This document shows, piece after piece, positions 16,379 to 25,351 of a stretch of DNA of 64,000 bases. The stretch comes from Bacteroidota bacterium (lineage in GTDB: Bacteria; Bacteroidota; Bacteroidia; AKYH767-A; 2013-40CM-41-45): positions 62,001 to 126,000 of the forward strand of contig SHNE01000017.1 of NCBI GenBank assembly GCA_004295015.1, given 5' to 3'. How positions within the stretch are numbered: the stretch's first letter is position 1; each line of letters starts with the position of its first letter. The notes beneath the pieces are model-generated. The model ran no database searches, had not been told where the DNA came from, and worked only from the letters and a program-made list of their open reading frames with translations. A program made the position numbers and the translations under genes.

Positions 16379-17656
16379 ATGAAAATGAAATTTTTACTCA
16401 ATTCATTGCTCATTTTATTTGTCTGTAGCACTGCGATTGCATCAGATGATGAGATGGGAAAAATTCGTTGTGCGACGGTTGAATACGTAAATCGTTTGAG
16501 AGCTGAAAACCCAAATTATTTAGAAAATAAGCAAAAAGACGAACTTTTGGTTCAGCAATTATTGCTAAATCAGGCTCAATCGAGAGCCAATGACGTGGTT
16601 TATACCATTCCGGTCGTAGTACATGTCCTTTACAGAACGACTGCTCAGAATATTTCTGACGCACAAATAATGTCACAAATTGATGTGCTGAACGAGGATT
16701 TTGCACGCCTTAATGCGGATACTGCCTTGACACCTTCATTCTTCAGAAGTATTGCGGGCACCAGCAATTTTCAATTTTGTTTAGCGGCAACAGATCCCTT
16801 GGGAAATCCTACAAACGGAATTGAAAGGAGATCAACAACATCAACTTCTTTTAACACCAACAATAATGTCAAGCATTATTCAAGTGGCGGGCTTGACGCC
16901 TGGGATGTAAACCGTTATTTTAATATTTGGGTATGCAACCTGGGAAGCGGGCTGCTGGGATATGCTGAACCTCCTTCAGGAACACATTCTGACGAATATG
17001 GCGTAGTTATTTTGTATGATTCATTCGGGCGAGTAGGAAATGTTTCCACTCCGTACCATAAAGGACGAACAACAACTCATGAAATTGGCCACGCATTTGG
17101 GATGGAACACATATGGGGCGACGATTCAAATTGCTCAGGCAGCGATGGTATATCCGACACACCAAATCAGGAAGTAGAAACCTATGGTTGTCCTTCGACA
17201 CTTCCAAGTTTCGATAATTGCAGTTCAAGCGGGAATGGAATAATGTATATGAACTACATGGACTATACTGACGATCTTTGTATGAATATGTTCACTACAG
17301 GACAAACAAACCGGATGAAATTATTGATGGAGGCCTACTATCCAACATTGCTTGTTTCTACAGCTTGTACTATAACCAGCTCAAGAGAAGCAGCGGATAA
17401 ATTTTCTTTCAGCATTTATCCTAATCCAAGTGACGGACTTGTCAATTTAGATATGTTTCTGATGGAAAATGTGGGATCAAATCTCACCATAAGTGTTAGC
17501 AATCTTCTGGGAGAAATTGTGAAGTCAGAACAAATTTCAAATCCGAATGGAAGAACACATCAACTGAATTTAGGTGATCAAGGATCAGGAATCTACTTCA
17601 TTTCGGTTTTTAACGATAACTTTAAAAAAACTGTTCGTTTAGAATTAATCAACTAA
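16379..17656 (+). CDS. Secreted M43-type zinc metalloprotease with T9SS C-terminal sorting domain
   Basis: A 425-residue exported protease. Residues 1-21 are a signal peptide. The metzincin zinc motif HEIGHAFGMEH is at 234-244, the Met-turn region NYMDYTDD is at about 292-299, and the paired cysteines of pappalysin-like M43B enzymes are present (C252, C271, C281). Residues from about 342 (FSFSIYPNPSDG...) to the end form the type A T9SS sorting domain with KTVRLELI at its C terminus. It should cross the outer membrane through the Por system and lose its tail there. Its regulator PorX is also in this window (62527 onward). It ends at a bidirectional terminator shared with mqnA. Confidence 0.92.
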   Translation: MKMKFLLNSLLILFVCSTAIASDDEMGKIRCATVEYVNRLRAENPNYLENKQKDELLVQQLLLNQAQSRANDVVYTIPVVVHVLYRTTAQNISDAQIMSQIDVLNEDFARLNADTALTPSFFRSIAGTSNFQFCLAATDPLGNPTNGIERRSTTSTSFNTNNNVKHYSSGGLDAWDVNRYFNIWVCNLGSGLLGYAEPPSGTHSDEYGVVILYDSFGRVGNVSTPYHKGRTTTHEIGHAFGMEHIWGDDSNCSGSDGISDTPNQEVETYGCPSTLPSFDNCSSSGNGIMYMNYMDYTDDLCMNMFTTGQTNRMKLLMEAYYPTLLVSTACTITSSREAADKFSFSIYPNPSDGLVNLDMFLMENVGSNLTISVSNLLGEIVKSEQISNPNGRTHQLNLGDQGSGIYFISVFNDNFKKTVRLELIN

Positions 17657-17671
17657 GCGACGAGTTCGTAA

Positions 17672-17708
17672 AAAAAAACGCAGGTGACTTACCTGCGTTT
17701 TTTTTTAT
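17672..17708. terminator. Bidirectional terminator between the metalloprotease gene and mqnA
   Basis: Hairpin ACGCAGGT / ACCTGCGT with a 5-nt loop, a run of A before it and a run of T after it, so it can terminate both convergent genes. Confidence 0.85.
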
Positions 17709-18478
17709 TTCCCTGCAGGTTTATGTTCTTCTTCAAGAAATTGAAGAAAGAGTTTCATTCCTTCCATTTTCTTTTCATCCAAATCATATTGGATATTTTT
17801 CTTGAAATATAACTCAACTTCGTCCTTGCTAATACCGTCTTCATTGTGAGATTCGATTACATCAGGAATAAAATCTGAGACAGTTGATAAAGCTCTGGTC
17901 AGTTTCTCCCGGATGTCCGGATCAATTTCTTTATTGGCAACCCAACAGGCAAATACAAAAGGGAGACCGGTGAGTTTTTTCCATTCTTCCGCCAGGTCAA
18001 AGGCATAAGGAAATTTTTTCTTTTCTTTCAGGGCCCGGTCTCCAATAATTACTCCGGCAATGTGTCCTTTAATATATTTTTCATAACCCGGTTTAGCACT
18101 AAGCCAATCGGGATTTATCTTCCAAAATTTTTCTGAAAGAATCCTGACCAACTCAACTGAAGTTCTGGATTCATTGTCAAGATAAATTTTTTGGATTTCA
18201 TGTAATGGTACATCGCTTAGCAGAAGTACAGATCCAACTTCTCCATCGGCAGCTATACAATGATTGCCAATAATTTTTGCCCGCGGAAGTTTTGGGATTA
18301 TGGTGACCGGTACCAGGCCAATATCCACGCGGTTGTCAAGAAGTTTTGCTGCACAATCGCTGGGAATGTCCAATGAAATTTCCAGCACATCAGTCAGCTG
18401 AGCCTTCTTCAGAGCGAGGATAAAGGGCTTGCTATTAAGATAAGAAACGACAGAAATCTTGATTTTATTATTCAGCAT
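17705..18478 (-). CDS. mqnA: Chorismate dehydratase MqnA (futalosine pathway of menaquinone)
   Basis: First enzyme of the futalosine route: removes water from chorismate to give 3-enolpyruvyl-benzoate. The 257 residues have the periplasmic-binding-protein-like fold of MqnA: SYLNSKPF near the N terminus, the DSCAAKLLDNRVDIGLVPV-like substrate segment (about 40-60) and GVIIGDRALK in the second domain. It implies that this organism makes menaquinone by the futalosine and not the MenFDHC route. It begins 15 nt after the RND pump gene and is the last gene of that operon, a striking position for a respiratory quinone gene. Other Mqn enzymes are not in view. Confidence 0.85.
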   Translation of the reverse strand: MLNNKIKISVVSYLNSKPFILALKKAQLTDVLEISLDIPSDCAAKLLDNRVDIGLVPVTIIPKLPRAKIIGNHCIAADGEVGSVLLLSDVPLHEIQKIYLDNESRTSVELVRILSEKFWKINPDWLSAKPGYEKYIKGHIAGVIIGDRALKEKKKFPYAFDLAEEWKKLTGLPFVFACWVANKEIDPDIREKLTRALSTVSDFIPDVIESHNEDGISKDEVELYFKKNIQYDLDEKKMEGMKLFLQFLEEEHKPAGK

Positions 18479-18493
18479 AATTAATTCTAAGGA

Positions 18494-21400
18494 TCAAATT
18501 TCTGCTTCTATCAGATCTTCCAGTTTTTTTGGACGAGTACCCATATCCTGACTTATTCCTCTCCATTGTCTTACTTTGTTTTTCATCCTTTCGCTGAGTA
18601 GGTACATCACAGGAACCATGATAAGGGTGATGAACGTTGCAAATCCTAATCCGAATATCATAGTCCATGAAAGCGGACCCCAAAACGCCGTATTATCACC
18701 GCCAAAATAGATGTGCGGGTTAAATTCGTTAAATAGTCTTGCGAAGTCGATGTTCAAACCTACTGCCAGTGGAATTAAACCTAACATAGCCGCTAATGCT
18801 GTAAGAATTACAGGAGTCATTCTTGTCTTTCCTGCTTCTACAATTGCATCAAACACTGGAACTCCTTTTTCCCGGAGTAAGTCAGTAAACTCAACAAGAA
18901 GTATTCCGTTCCTGACGACAATACCTGCCAATGCAATAATACCAACACCACTCATTACAATTGAAAACTCCATTTTGAAAATGGAGAATCCGATAAAGAC
19001 TCCAATTATACTGAAAACAATTTCTGTGAGAATTATAATTGGTTTACTCACCGAATTAAATTGAATAACCAAAATTAGAACTATCAACAATAGTGCTGTC
19101 ATCATCGCCCATCCAAGGAAGGCGGATGTTTCAGCTTGTTCTTCTTGTGAACCGGTCATGGCTATGTCGACTCCCGGAAGTACATTGAAGTTTTTCATTG
19201 CTTTCTGTACATCTTGCACTACTTCATTTTCATTATAGCCTCCAAGTACATTAGATCCTATAGTAACCACTCTTTTTTGATTTTTCCTCTTGATGATTCC
19301 ATAAGTATCAGAATATTTCACTTCTGCAAAAGATGACAATGGCACATTTCTTACCATACCACCCATGCTCATGTCTCTGTATAGTATTTTCAGATTTCGT
19401 AAGAGATCAATATTGTAACGCTGATCATCCTGATATTTAATGACGATGTTGTGATCATCGTTCAGATCCCTGTACTTAGAAATATCTGTACCCAGAACTC
19501 CCAGGAGAATTTCATTACCAATAGCGTATGTGGATATCCCTTCCCGGTTAGCTCTTTCTCTGTCTATATTAAAAACGACCTGAGGTTTAGAAGCCTGAAG
19601 GTCACTTCGCAATTCTTCCACACCGTCAATTTTAAGTGAATCGAGATATCTTTTTAATCCTTTGCTGCTTTCTACGAGATCTTCGTAATTATCTCCTGAG
19701 ATTTCAATATTTACCGGCTTTCCGACCGGAGGGCCACCTTGTTCTTGTGCAACTGTTATTTCAGCTCCGGGAATGCCTTTTACTGACTCACGGATTTTAT
19801 CGAGATAAACACCTGTAGATTTTCCATCACGCTTTCCGAATTCAACGAAGGCAACCGATATTTTGCTTTTATTCGGATAACTGTTTTGATCTTCGTCTTG
19901 CGGGTCGGTTACGCTAACTGTAACATTTGCAATAACAGATTTCACCAATGGATTGGGCCAATCAATGGCTTTGTAGACTTTATCCTCGACAATTTTTGTA
20001 ATTGAATCAGTGTAGGATTGGTCAGTTCCCACAGGGAGGCTGGTGTATACATACACAAAATTCGGATCAGCAGTTGGAAAAAAGCTGACTCCACCATTTC
20101 GCACGGCTATCATGACTATTGAGAGGATAAAAATTGCAAATGTACTTATCATCATAGTCCAAGGTCTATGCAAACACCAAACTAACAATTGCTTGTATTT
20201 GGTTTGAAACTTAGGCCATGAATTTTCCTGAAACCTTTTGATAACAAATCGTAACCAATAATGATTGAGTAAATAGAGGAGGAGGGCAAGAACTCCAAAA
20301 TTGCCTGTCCCAAAATCTATCATATATCCTATGAGTATAGCTACCGCAAAGAAGATCATCGACCTTTTCAATGATTTTTTATCTTTTTCAGGATTACTTT
20401 CCGCATGTGGTTTCATGAATTGAGCAGCGAACACAGGATTGATGATATAGGCAACGATTAGAGAGGCCATTAGTGTCACTATAAGAGTGACCGGCAGGAA
20501 GAACATAAACTTTCCGATTATTCCTTTCCAAAAGAGTAGGGGAATAAAGGGTGCAAGTGTTGTAAGCGTACCTGATAATACCGGAAGAAAGACTTCACTG
20601 GCTGCCATTTTTGCTGCCTGAATAATGGGACGCTTTCCATTTGCGAAAATCCGGTGGGTGTTTTCAATAACGACAATCGCATCATCCACAACTATTCCCA
20701 GTGCAAGTAAAAAGGAGAACAATACGATCATGTTCAGTGTAAATCCTATGGTTGGCATAACAAGAAAGGCCAGACACATTGATAAGGGAACAGACATGGC
20801 AACGAAGAATGCATTGGTTGTTCCCATAAAGAACATGAGAATTAAAAATACAAGAACGAAACCGATGATAATTGTGTTGATGAGGTCATGTAAAGTGGTG
20901 CGGGTTTGTTCGCTCTGATCGCCTGTGAGAGTAACCTTGACATCGTTTGGCCAATAATTTTTCTGAAGATCATCCATCAGAGCAACAATCTTATCGGAAG
21001 CCTCAATAAGGTTTTCACCTTTTCTTTTAATGATGTTTAAGGTGATCACATTTTTATGATCGAGCCGTGCATAGCTTTCCTGCTCTCTATAACTATCAAC
21101 AACTTCTGCGATATTTTTTAGGTAGACAGGTTTTCCGTTGATACCATTTACAATCAGATTTCCGATTTGTTCAACATTCCGAAATTCTCCGCTTACGCTC
21201 AATGAACGTCGCACTCCCTGGATATTAACAGAACCTCCCGGCATTGTCAAGTTCTCAGATTGAATCACGCGAGCTATGTCACCCATGGAAACGCCGACAG
21301 CTTGCATTTTTAACATGTCAACATTAATCTGAATTTCACGTTCCAGAGCACCAATGAGCTCAACTTTTTTTACTTCTTTCATGCTCTCAAGGCGGTCTTT

Positions 21401-21913
21401 GGCATCATCCGCATAGTTCTTGAGTTTATTCAGGTCGTAGTCTCCGCTGATATTTACTTGCATGATTGGCAAGTCAGCGAAGTTTACATCAATGATCTCC
21501 GGCTCATTTTTTAAATCTTTCGGGAGGTCTCTTTTTGATCTGTCGACCGCATCTTTAACCTTCTGGCGTGCGTCATCAATGTTTACATCAGAATTAAATT
21601 CTACAACAACGTTACAATAGTCCTGAAGGGAGTTGCTTTTTATTTTCTTCACTCCGGCAATATTCTTACACTCTTTTTCTATTGGTCGAACTATCAGGTT
21701 CTCCATATCCTTCGGAGAAGTTCCCGGATATACAACACTCACATAAATATTGGGAAGTGAAATGTCAGGAAAGCTTTCTTTGGGCAGGGAGTTATAGGAT
21801 GAGATGCCGGCTAAAGTTAAGAGCAAAGTGATAATGAATATTGCCACCTTGTTATCAATAGCCCAGGATGATGGTTTGAATTCTTTAAAATTGTCTTTCA
21901 TAATATTATTCAA
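18494..21913 (-). CDS. RND efflux pump, inner-membrane transporter (AcrB-like)
   Basis: A 1139-residue, proton-driven multidrug or organic-solvent exporter of the RND superfamily. The 12-helix topology is visible as two repeats, each a first helix, a large periplasmic loop and five more helices. Strings such as LALGIVVDDAIVVIENTHR (TM4, the Asp pair used for proton relay) mark the first repeat, and FSIVMSGVGIIALAGIVVRN the second. It lies in the order tetR, tolC-like, adaptor, pump. The adaptor stop and the pump start are 37 nt apart. A short cytoplasmic tail follows the last helix. The substrate is unknown. Confidence 0.92.
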   Translation of the reverse strand: MNNIMKDNFKEFKPSSWAIDNKVAIFIITLLLTLAGISSYNSLPKESFPDISLPNIYVSVVYPGTSPKDMENLIVRPIEKECKNIAGVKKIKSNSLQDYCNVVVEFNSDVNIDDARQKVKDAVDRSKRDLPKDLKNEPEIIDVNFADLPIMQVNISGDYDLNKLKNYADDAKDRLESMKEVKKVELIGALEREIQINVDMLKMQAVGVSMGDIARVIQSENLTMPGGSVNIQGVRRSLSVSGEFRNVEQIGNLIVNGINGKPVYLKNIAEVVDSYREQESYARLDHKNVITLNIIKRKGENLIEASDKIVALMDDLQKNYWPNDVKVTLTGDQSEQTRTTLHDLINTIIIGFVLVFLILMFFMGTTNAFFVAMSVPLSMCLAFLVMPTIGFTLNMIVLFSFLLALGIVVDDAIVVIENTHRIFANGKRPIIQAAKMAASEVFLPVLSGTLTTLAPFIPLLFWKGIIGKFMFFLPVTLIVTLMASLIVAYIINPVFAAQFMKPHAESNPEKDKKSLKRSMIFFAVAILIGYMIDFGTGNFGVLALLLYLLNHYWLRFVIKRFQENSWPKFQTKYKQLLVWCLHRPWTMMISTFAIFILSIVMIAVRNGGVSFFPTADPNFVYVYTSLPVGTDQSYTDSITKIVEDKVYKAIDWPNPLVKSVIANVTVSVTDPQDEDQNSYPNKSKISVAFVEFGKRDGKSTGVYLDKIRESVKGIPGAEITVAQEQGGPPVGKPVNIEISGDNYEDLVESSKGLKRYLDSLKIDGVEELRSDLQASKPQVVFNIDRERANREGISTYAIGNEILLGVLGTDISKYRDLNDDHNIVIKYQDDQRYNIDLLRNLKILYRDMSMGGMVRNVPLSSFAEVKYSDTYGIIKRKNQKRVVTIGSNVLGGYNENEVVQDVQKAMKNFNVLPGVDIAMTGSQEEQAETSAFLGWAMMTALLLIVLILVIQFNSVSKPIIILTEIVFSIIGVFIGFSIFKMEFSIVMSGVGIIALAGIVVRNGILLVEFTDLLREKGVPVFDAIVEAGKTRMTPVILTALAAMLGLIPLAVGLNIDFARLFNEFNPHIYFGGDNTAFWGPLSWTMIFGLGFATFITLIMVPVMYLLSERMKNKVRQWRGISQDMGTRPKKLEDLIEAEI

Positions 21914-21950
21914 AATGGATTTGCATTTAAGAGAGTAGGGTTAAAGGATA

Positions 21951-23072
21951 TTAAAGACGAATCATATCACCGTCAATAATATTCTGATATCCAAAAGTGA
22001 TTACTTTATCACCTGAATCTAATCCGGAAGTGATCTCAGTAATTCCGTTATAAGTCATACCGGAGCTTACCTTTTTTCTGCGTGCAAATGTTTTATCTCC
22101 ATCCTGAGTTGCAACATATACGAATTCACCATCACTGGATTTCTGAATCGAACCAATTGGAACAGTAAACGCATTTGGAGATGTGTAGTCTACTATCTTT
22201 AATACTGCCACCATATTGGGATTAAAGCTGCCATCTTTCGAATTGAGGCGTACTTCGACATTAAAAGTTCTGTTCAGTTCGTTTATGGCCTGACCGGAGT
22301 AGTTCAGCTTGCTTCTTATTTCTTTGTTCTGATCAGGAAAGTAAATTATCACATCATTTCCTTTGTTTACTTTGCTTATGAAAGATTCAGCAACCTCGGC
22401 AACTACCTTGAGAGAATTTAGATTTACCACCCTGAAAGCCGGTAATCCCGGAGCTACTGTTTCTCCAACTTTGATGTTTACCTGATCAACGGTACCGTTA
22501 ATAGGGGATTTAATTTTGGTTAAGTCCCATTGTTGTTGTAATCCGGCCATTTTTTTGTCCATTGATTCCTTATTAGCCTTTGCCTGAAGAAACTGTACTT
22601 CACTTCCAATCTTTTGATCCCACAAATTTTTCTGTTTATTGAAAAGTTGTGTTATTAGGTCTACCTGAGATTGAAGTTCTGCAATTCCCTGGCGAATTAT
22701 CCGGTCGTCCGTTTGAGCCAGTATTTGACCGATCGAAACTTTGTCCCCGGCTTTTACATTAACTGCGGTAACGGTACCCATGCTTTCGGCACTAATCAAT
22801 ACATCTTCGTCGCCTTCAACTTTTGCCTGAACTTCGATGTAGTGATGGAACGGACTGTTTTTCATTTCTGTTACACCCACATTTTTAAATCGGAAATCTG
22901 AAAGTGAGTCACTTTCTGCCAATTCGTTTTCCAGAGTTATAATTTTTTCTTTTAATTCGGCTTGCTGTTTCTTTAAAGTTTCAAGTTCAGCTTTTTTGTC
23001 AGATGAATTTCCACCGGTGGAACATGAAGCCAGAAATCCGCTGAGTAGAATGAGAATAAATAATTTTTTCAT
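21951..23072 (-). CDS. RND efflux periplasmic adaptor (membrane fusion protein)
   Basis: Links the RND pump to the TolC-like channel. The ATG at 23072 is preferred: it gives a lipoprotein signal peptide with lipobox FLASC-STGG, whereas the upstream start at 23153 would overlap the tolC-like gene and prepend 27 residues without signal character. The 373-residue protein has a short coiled-coil with heptads (KKAELETLKKQQAELKEKI), a biotinyl-lipoyl-like hairpin region (VNVKAGDKVSIGQILAQTDD and GTVDQVNIKVGETVAPG) and a C-terminal beta-barrel/membrane-proximal part. Standard for the family. Confidence 0.9.
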   Translation of the reverse strand: MKKLFILILLSGFLASCSTGGNSSDKKAELETLKKQQAELKEKIITLENELAESDSLSDFRFKNVGVTEMKNSPFHHYIEVQAKVEGDEDVLISAESMGTVTAVNVKAGDKVSIGQILAQTDDRIIRQGIAELQSQVDLITQLFNKQKNLWDQKIGSEVQFLQAKANKESMDKKMAGLQQQWDLTKIKSPINGTVDQVNIKVGETVAPGLPAFRVVNLNSLKVVAEVAESFISKVNKGNDVIIYFPDQNKEIRSKLNYSGQAINELNRTFNVEVRLNSKDGSFNPNMVAVLKIVDYTSPNAFTVPIGSIQKSSDGEFVYVATQDGDKTFARRKKVSSGMTYNGITEITSGLDSGDKVITFGYQNIIDGDMIRL

Positions 23073-23115
23073 AGTCTGTAAGTATAGTATTGAGAAGAGA
23101 GATTTATGTTGAGAA

Positions 23116-24459
23116 TTAGTAAATGAATTTTCCGGTAGCTTTATCAAGATCAATTTTTGAAATCATGACTTCATATAAAGCATTGAAATAATTTGCCTGC
23201 GAATCTTTTAATGAAGTTTCGGCATCAAGAACTTCAAGGTTGGATCCAACCCCTTGATCATACTTTATTTTTGAAGTATTGTAAATATCATTAGCCAGTG
23301 AAAGATTTTGTTCTTGAATGTTTAAAGAGTTGATGGAATTAATTAAAGCATCTCTGTTTGCTTTGACTTCAAGTGAAACTGCTTCTTCAAATCGATGAAT
23401 TTCATTTTCAATTTTTCTTAAGGATAATTTTTCCTGTTTGATTTTATTATGCTTTTGAAATCCGTCGAACAAAGGAAGATTAAGAGTTGCTCCTATTAGT
23501 CCCGTGGCATACCAACCTTTGTCAGAGTCGAAAATGTCGAATTTATCTCTTTGCGCAGAGGTGCTTAGATTCCCATAGGCAACGAGATTCGGATAATATC
23601 CTGATCTGTATCTTTTGATATTATATTCCTGTAATTTTTTCTGAGTTTCCAGAATAGTGAATTCTATCCGTTGGGAGATGTCGAATTTTTCTACGCTCAC
23701 TGAGATGTTTTTTAATACTTCCGCATCAATGGTTTCAGTTGCCTCTAAAACTGCAGTCTGGTTCATCCCAATCTGAAATTTCAATAAGTTGTTGGCCATA
23801 CCTGTCAATCGTTCAAATTTTTCTATTTCAGTTTTGACGTTATTGAAAGCCACTGTGACTCGGTCAAGGTCAAGTTTTTCAACAAAGCCATTCGTATAAA
23901 GGGCCTTGGTATCGTCATGCAACTTTTGAATCCTTGCAAGGTTTGCGTTTACTGCTTTTTTACGCTCTTCAAGCAACATTAAATTGTAATATGCTTTAGA
24001 AACGTTTACAGCCGTTTCAATTTCTGTGCGGTTTACGTTTTTATTTGAAAGTTCCCGAAGTGTTTTTGTTGCTTTCACCCCAATCAGATAGGTGGGGTCA
24101 AAAATCAATTGAGAAGCAGATATTGAAGCAGTGGCATTCCATCTTGTTCCAAATTTTAATGGGATGAAGGTTCCGGGGTCACCTCCAAAAAATTCTCCGG
24201 GGATTAGGGAGGTGGGAAGTTCTTCGTAGTCCTTGACATCAAAACTACTGTTGAGCTGCGGTAGTCCGATGCCAAGTATTTCTTTTACCTGCGCATTTGA
24301 AATTTCAGCATCAAGCTTTGCATTTTGTACATCTTTTTGATTTTCCAGAGCATAAGCAATTGCTTGCTTAATTGTTAATCGGAATACACTGTCTCTGGTC
24401 TGTGCCATCAAATTTGATGATACAAGTGAAATCAGAAGCAGAATGGTTGTTTTTTTCAT
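23116..24459 (-). CDS. TolC-like outer-membrane efflux channel
   Basis: A 447-residue outer-membrane factor. It starts with a signal peptide (LLISLVSSNLMAQ), followed by the alternating long helices and strands of two TolC repeats (YALENQKDVQNAKLDAEIS in the first, NRDALINSINSLNIQEQNLSLAND in the second). It is 43 nt upstream of the adaptor gene and downstream of tetR, so it is probably cotranscribed with both. No lipoylation Cys was seen at the N terminus. Confidence 0.9.
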   Translation of the reverse strand: MKKTTILLLISLVSSNLMAQTRDSVFRLTIKQAIAYALENQKDVQNAKLDAEISNAQVKEILGIGLPQLNSSFDVKDYEELPTSLIPGEFFGGDPGTFIPLKFGTRWNATASISASQLIFDPTYLIGVKATKTLRELSNKNVNRTEIETAVNVSKAYYNLMLLEERKKAVNANLARIQKLHDDTKALYTNGFVEKLDLDRVTVAFNNVKTEIEKFERLTGMANNLLKFQIGMNQTAVLEATETIDAEVLKNISVSVEKFDISQRIEFTILETQKKLQEYNIKRYRSGYYPNLVAYGNLSTSAQRDKFDIFDSDKGWYATGLIGATLNLPLFDGFQKHNKIKQEKLSLRKIENEIHRFEEAVSLEVKANRDALINSINSLNIQEQNLSLANDIYNTSKIKYDQGVGSNLEVLDAETSLKDSQANYFNALYEVMISKIDLDKATGKFIY

Positions 24460-24509
24460 ATAGATAAGAATGTGAATGGATTTATTTATGATAAAGGAAA
24501 CTGGAATTT

Positions 24510-25148
24510 CTATTCTTCTTCAATGATGTTGTTGTATTTATTCAGAAGCCTGTGACCCTTTAGTGTAACAACCCCTTGCAGGAAATGCTCCATCATAGTG
24601 AGTTGAACTTCAACAATACTAAATTGATCAGGCGGGAATTTCTTTGGATCCAAGGCAAGTTCAATTTGTTCTAATCTGAGCCTGGAAAGAATTTTAATAT
24701 TCAGTTTATCCCGGTAAAGGCCTTGCTTTACGCCTTTTCTCATATTCTCTTCGATAAACCCGATTAATTCATCTTCTTTAAATTTTTTAAAAATGTTCCA
24801 GGCAGAAGGATGGTATTTTCTTAAATCATAAAACATTCCCGGATTAATTTTTGAAAAAAATTGACCAACATATTTCATGGACTCTAAAAGTTCCTGAATT
24901 GCATTATCGGCTTCTTTTCTTATCAGGCACATATCTTCATGCTGACACTTCGTTTGATTACGGGTGAATGAATTTATGAGTGCATTCTTATCTTTATAAT
25001 ATTGATAAATGGTTTTTTTTGAAATTCCCTGATACGTTGCAATGTCATCCATTGTCACACTCTTGATACCATTTCTAAAGAAAAGTTCACGTGCCGTTTC
25101 TAGAATACGGTCTTCGATTAAAGGGTCTTCTGTTTTAGTTTTCTCCAT
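24510..25148 (-). CDS. TetR/AcrR-family repressor of the efflux operon
   Basis: A 212-residue regulator. Residues about 14-60 are the TetR DNA-binding domain (ILETARELFFRNGIKSVTM, then IATYQGISKKTIYQYYKDK as the recognition helix region), and the rest is the ligand-binding helical domain. It is the first gene of the minus-strand efflux operon. A perfect 8-bp inverted repeat (25164-25193) lies between and over the promoter elements of its own gene, which supports autorepression and control of the pump genes. The inducing ligand is unknown. Confidence 0.9.
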   Translation of the reverse strand: MEKTKTEDPLIEDRILETARELFFRNGIKSVTMDDIATYQGISKKTIYQYYKDKNALINSFTRNQTKCQHEDMCLIRKEADNAIQELLESMKYVGQFFSKINPGMFYDLRKYHPSAWNIFKKFKEDELIGFIEENMRKGVKQGLYRDKLNIKILSRLRLEQIELALDPKKFPPDQFSIVEVQLTMMEHFLQGVVTLKGHRLLNKYNNIIEEE

Positions 25149-25155
25149 TGCGGCG

Positions 25156-25186
25156 CAAAACTATGGAAACTATTTTCATTTACAAA
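25156..25186 (-). promoter_or_regulatory. tetR promoter, TTTG-N19-TAGTTTTG
   Basis: On the minus strand TTTG (25186-25183), 19 nt, TAGTTTTG (25163-25156): an exact Bacteroidota promoter. The -7 box ends 7 nt before the tetR ATG, so the transcript may be leaderless. Confidence 0.7.
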
Positions 25187-25193
25187 GTTTCCA
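25164..25193. promoter_or_regulatory. Candidate TetR operator (inverted repeat)
   Basis: TGGAAACT (25164-25171) and AGTTTCCA (25186-25193) are a perfect inverted repeat with a 14-nt centre. They overlap the spacer and the -33 element of the tetR promoter. This is the geometry of a TetR operator. Which protein binds has not been shown. Confidence 0.55.
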
Positions 25194-25351
25194 CATCATT
25201 TAATAAAACTTTAACATCCGGTCCAGTTTTCCGGTGGTTTATTTGGTAAACAACAGTGTATTTAATGTATTTCGTTGATTTGTAGTCGTTTGTTGCATTA
25301 ATATGGTATTGCTCTCTTTTGTACCTTCGCGATTCTTTTTAATTAAGCTAC

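Noticed and set aside
18711-19064. 117-residue plus-strand ORF inside the RND pump
   Set aside because: Antisense shadow of a conserved membrane helix region.
23073-23153. 27 extra residues at the N terminus of the RND adaptor
   Set aside because: They overlap the tolC-like gene and would bury the lipobox signal peptide; the ATG at 23072 is preferred.
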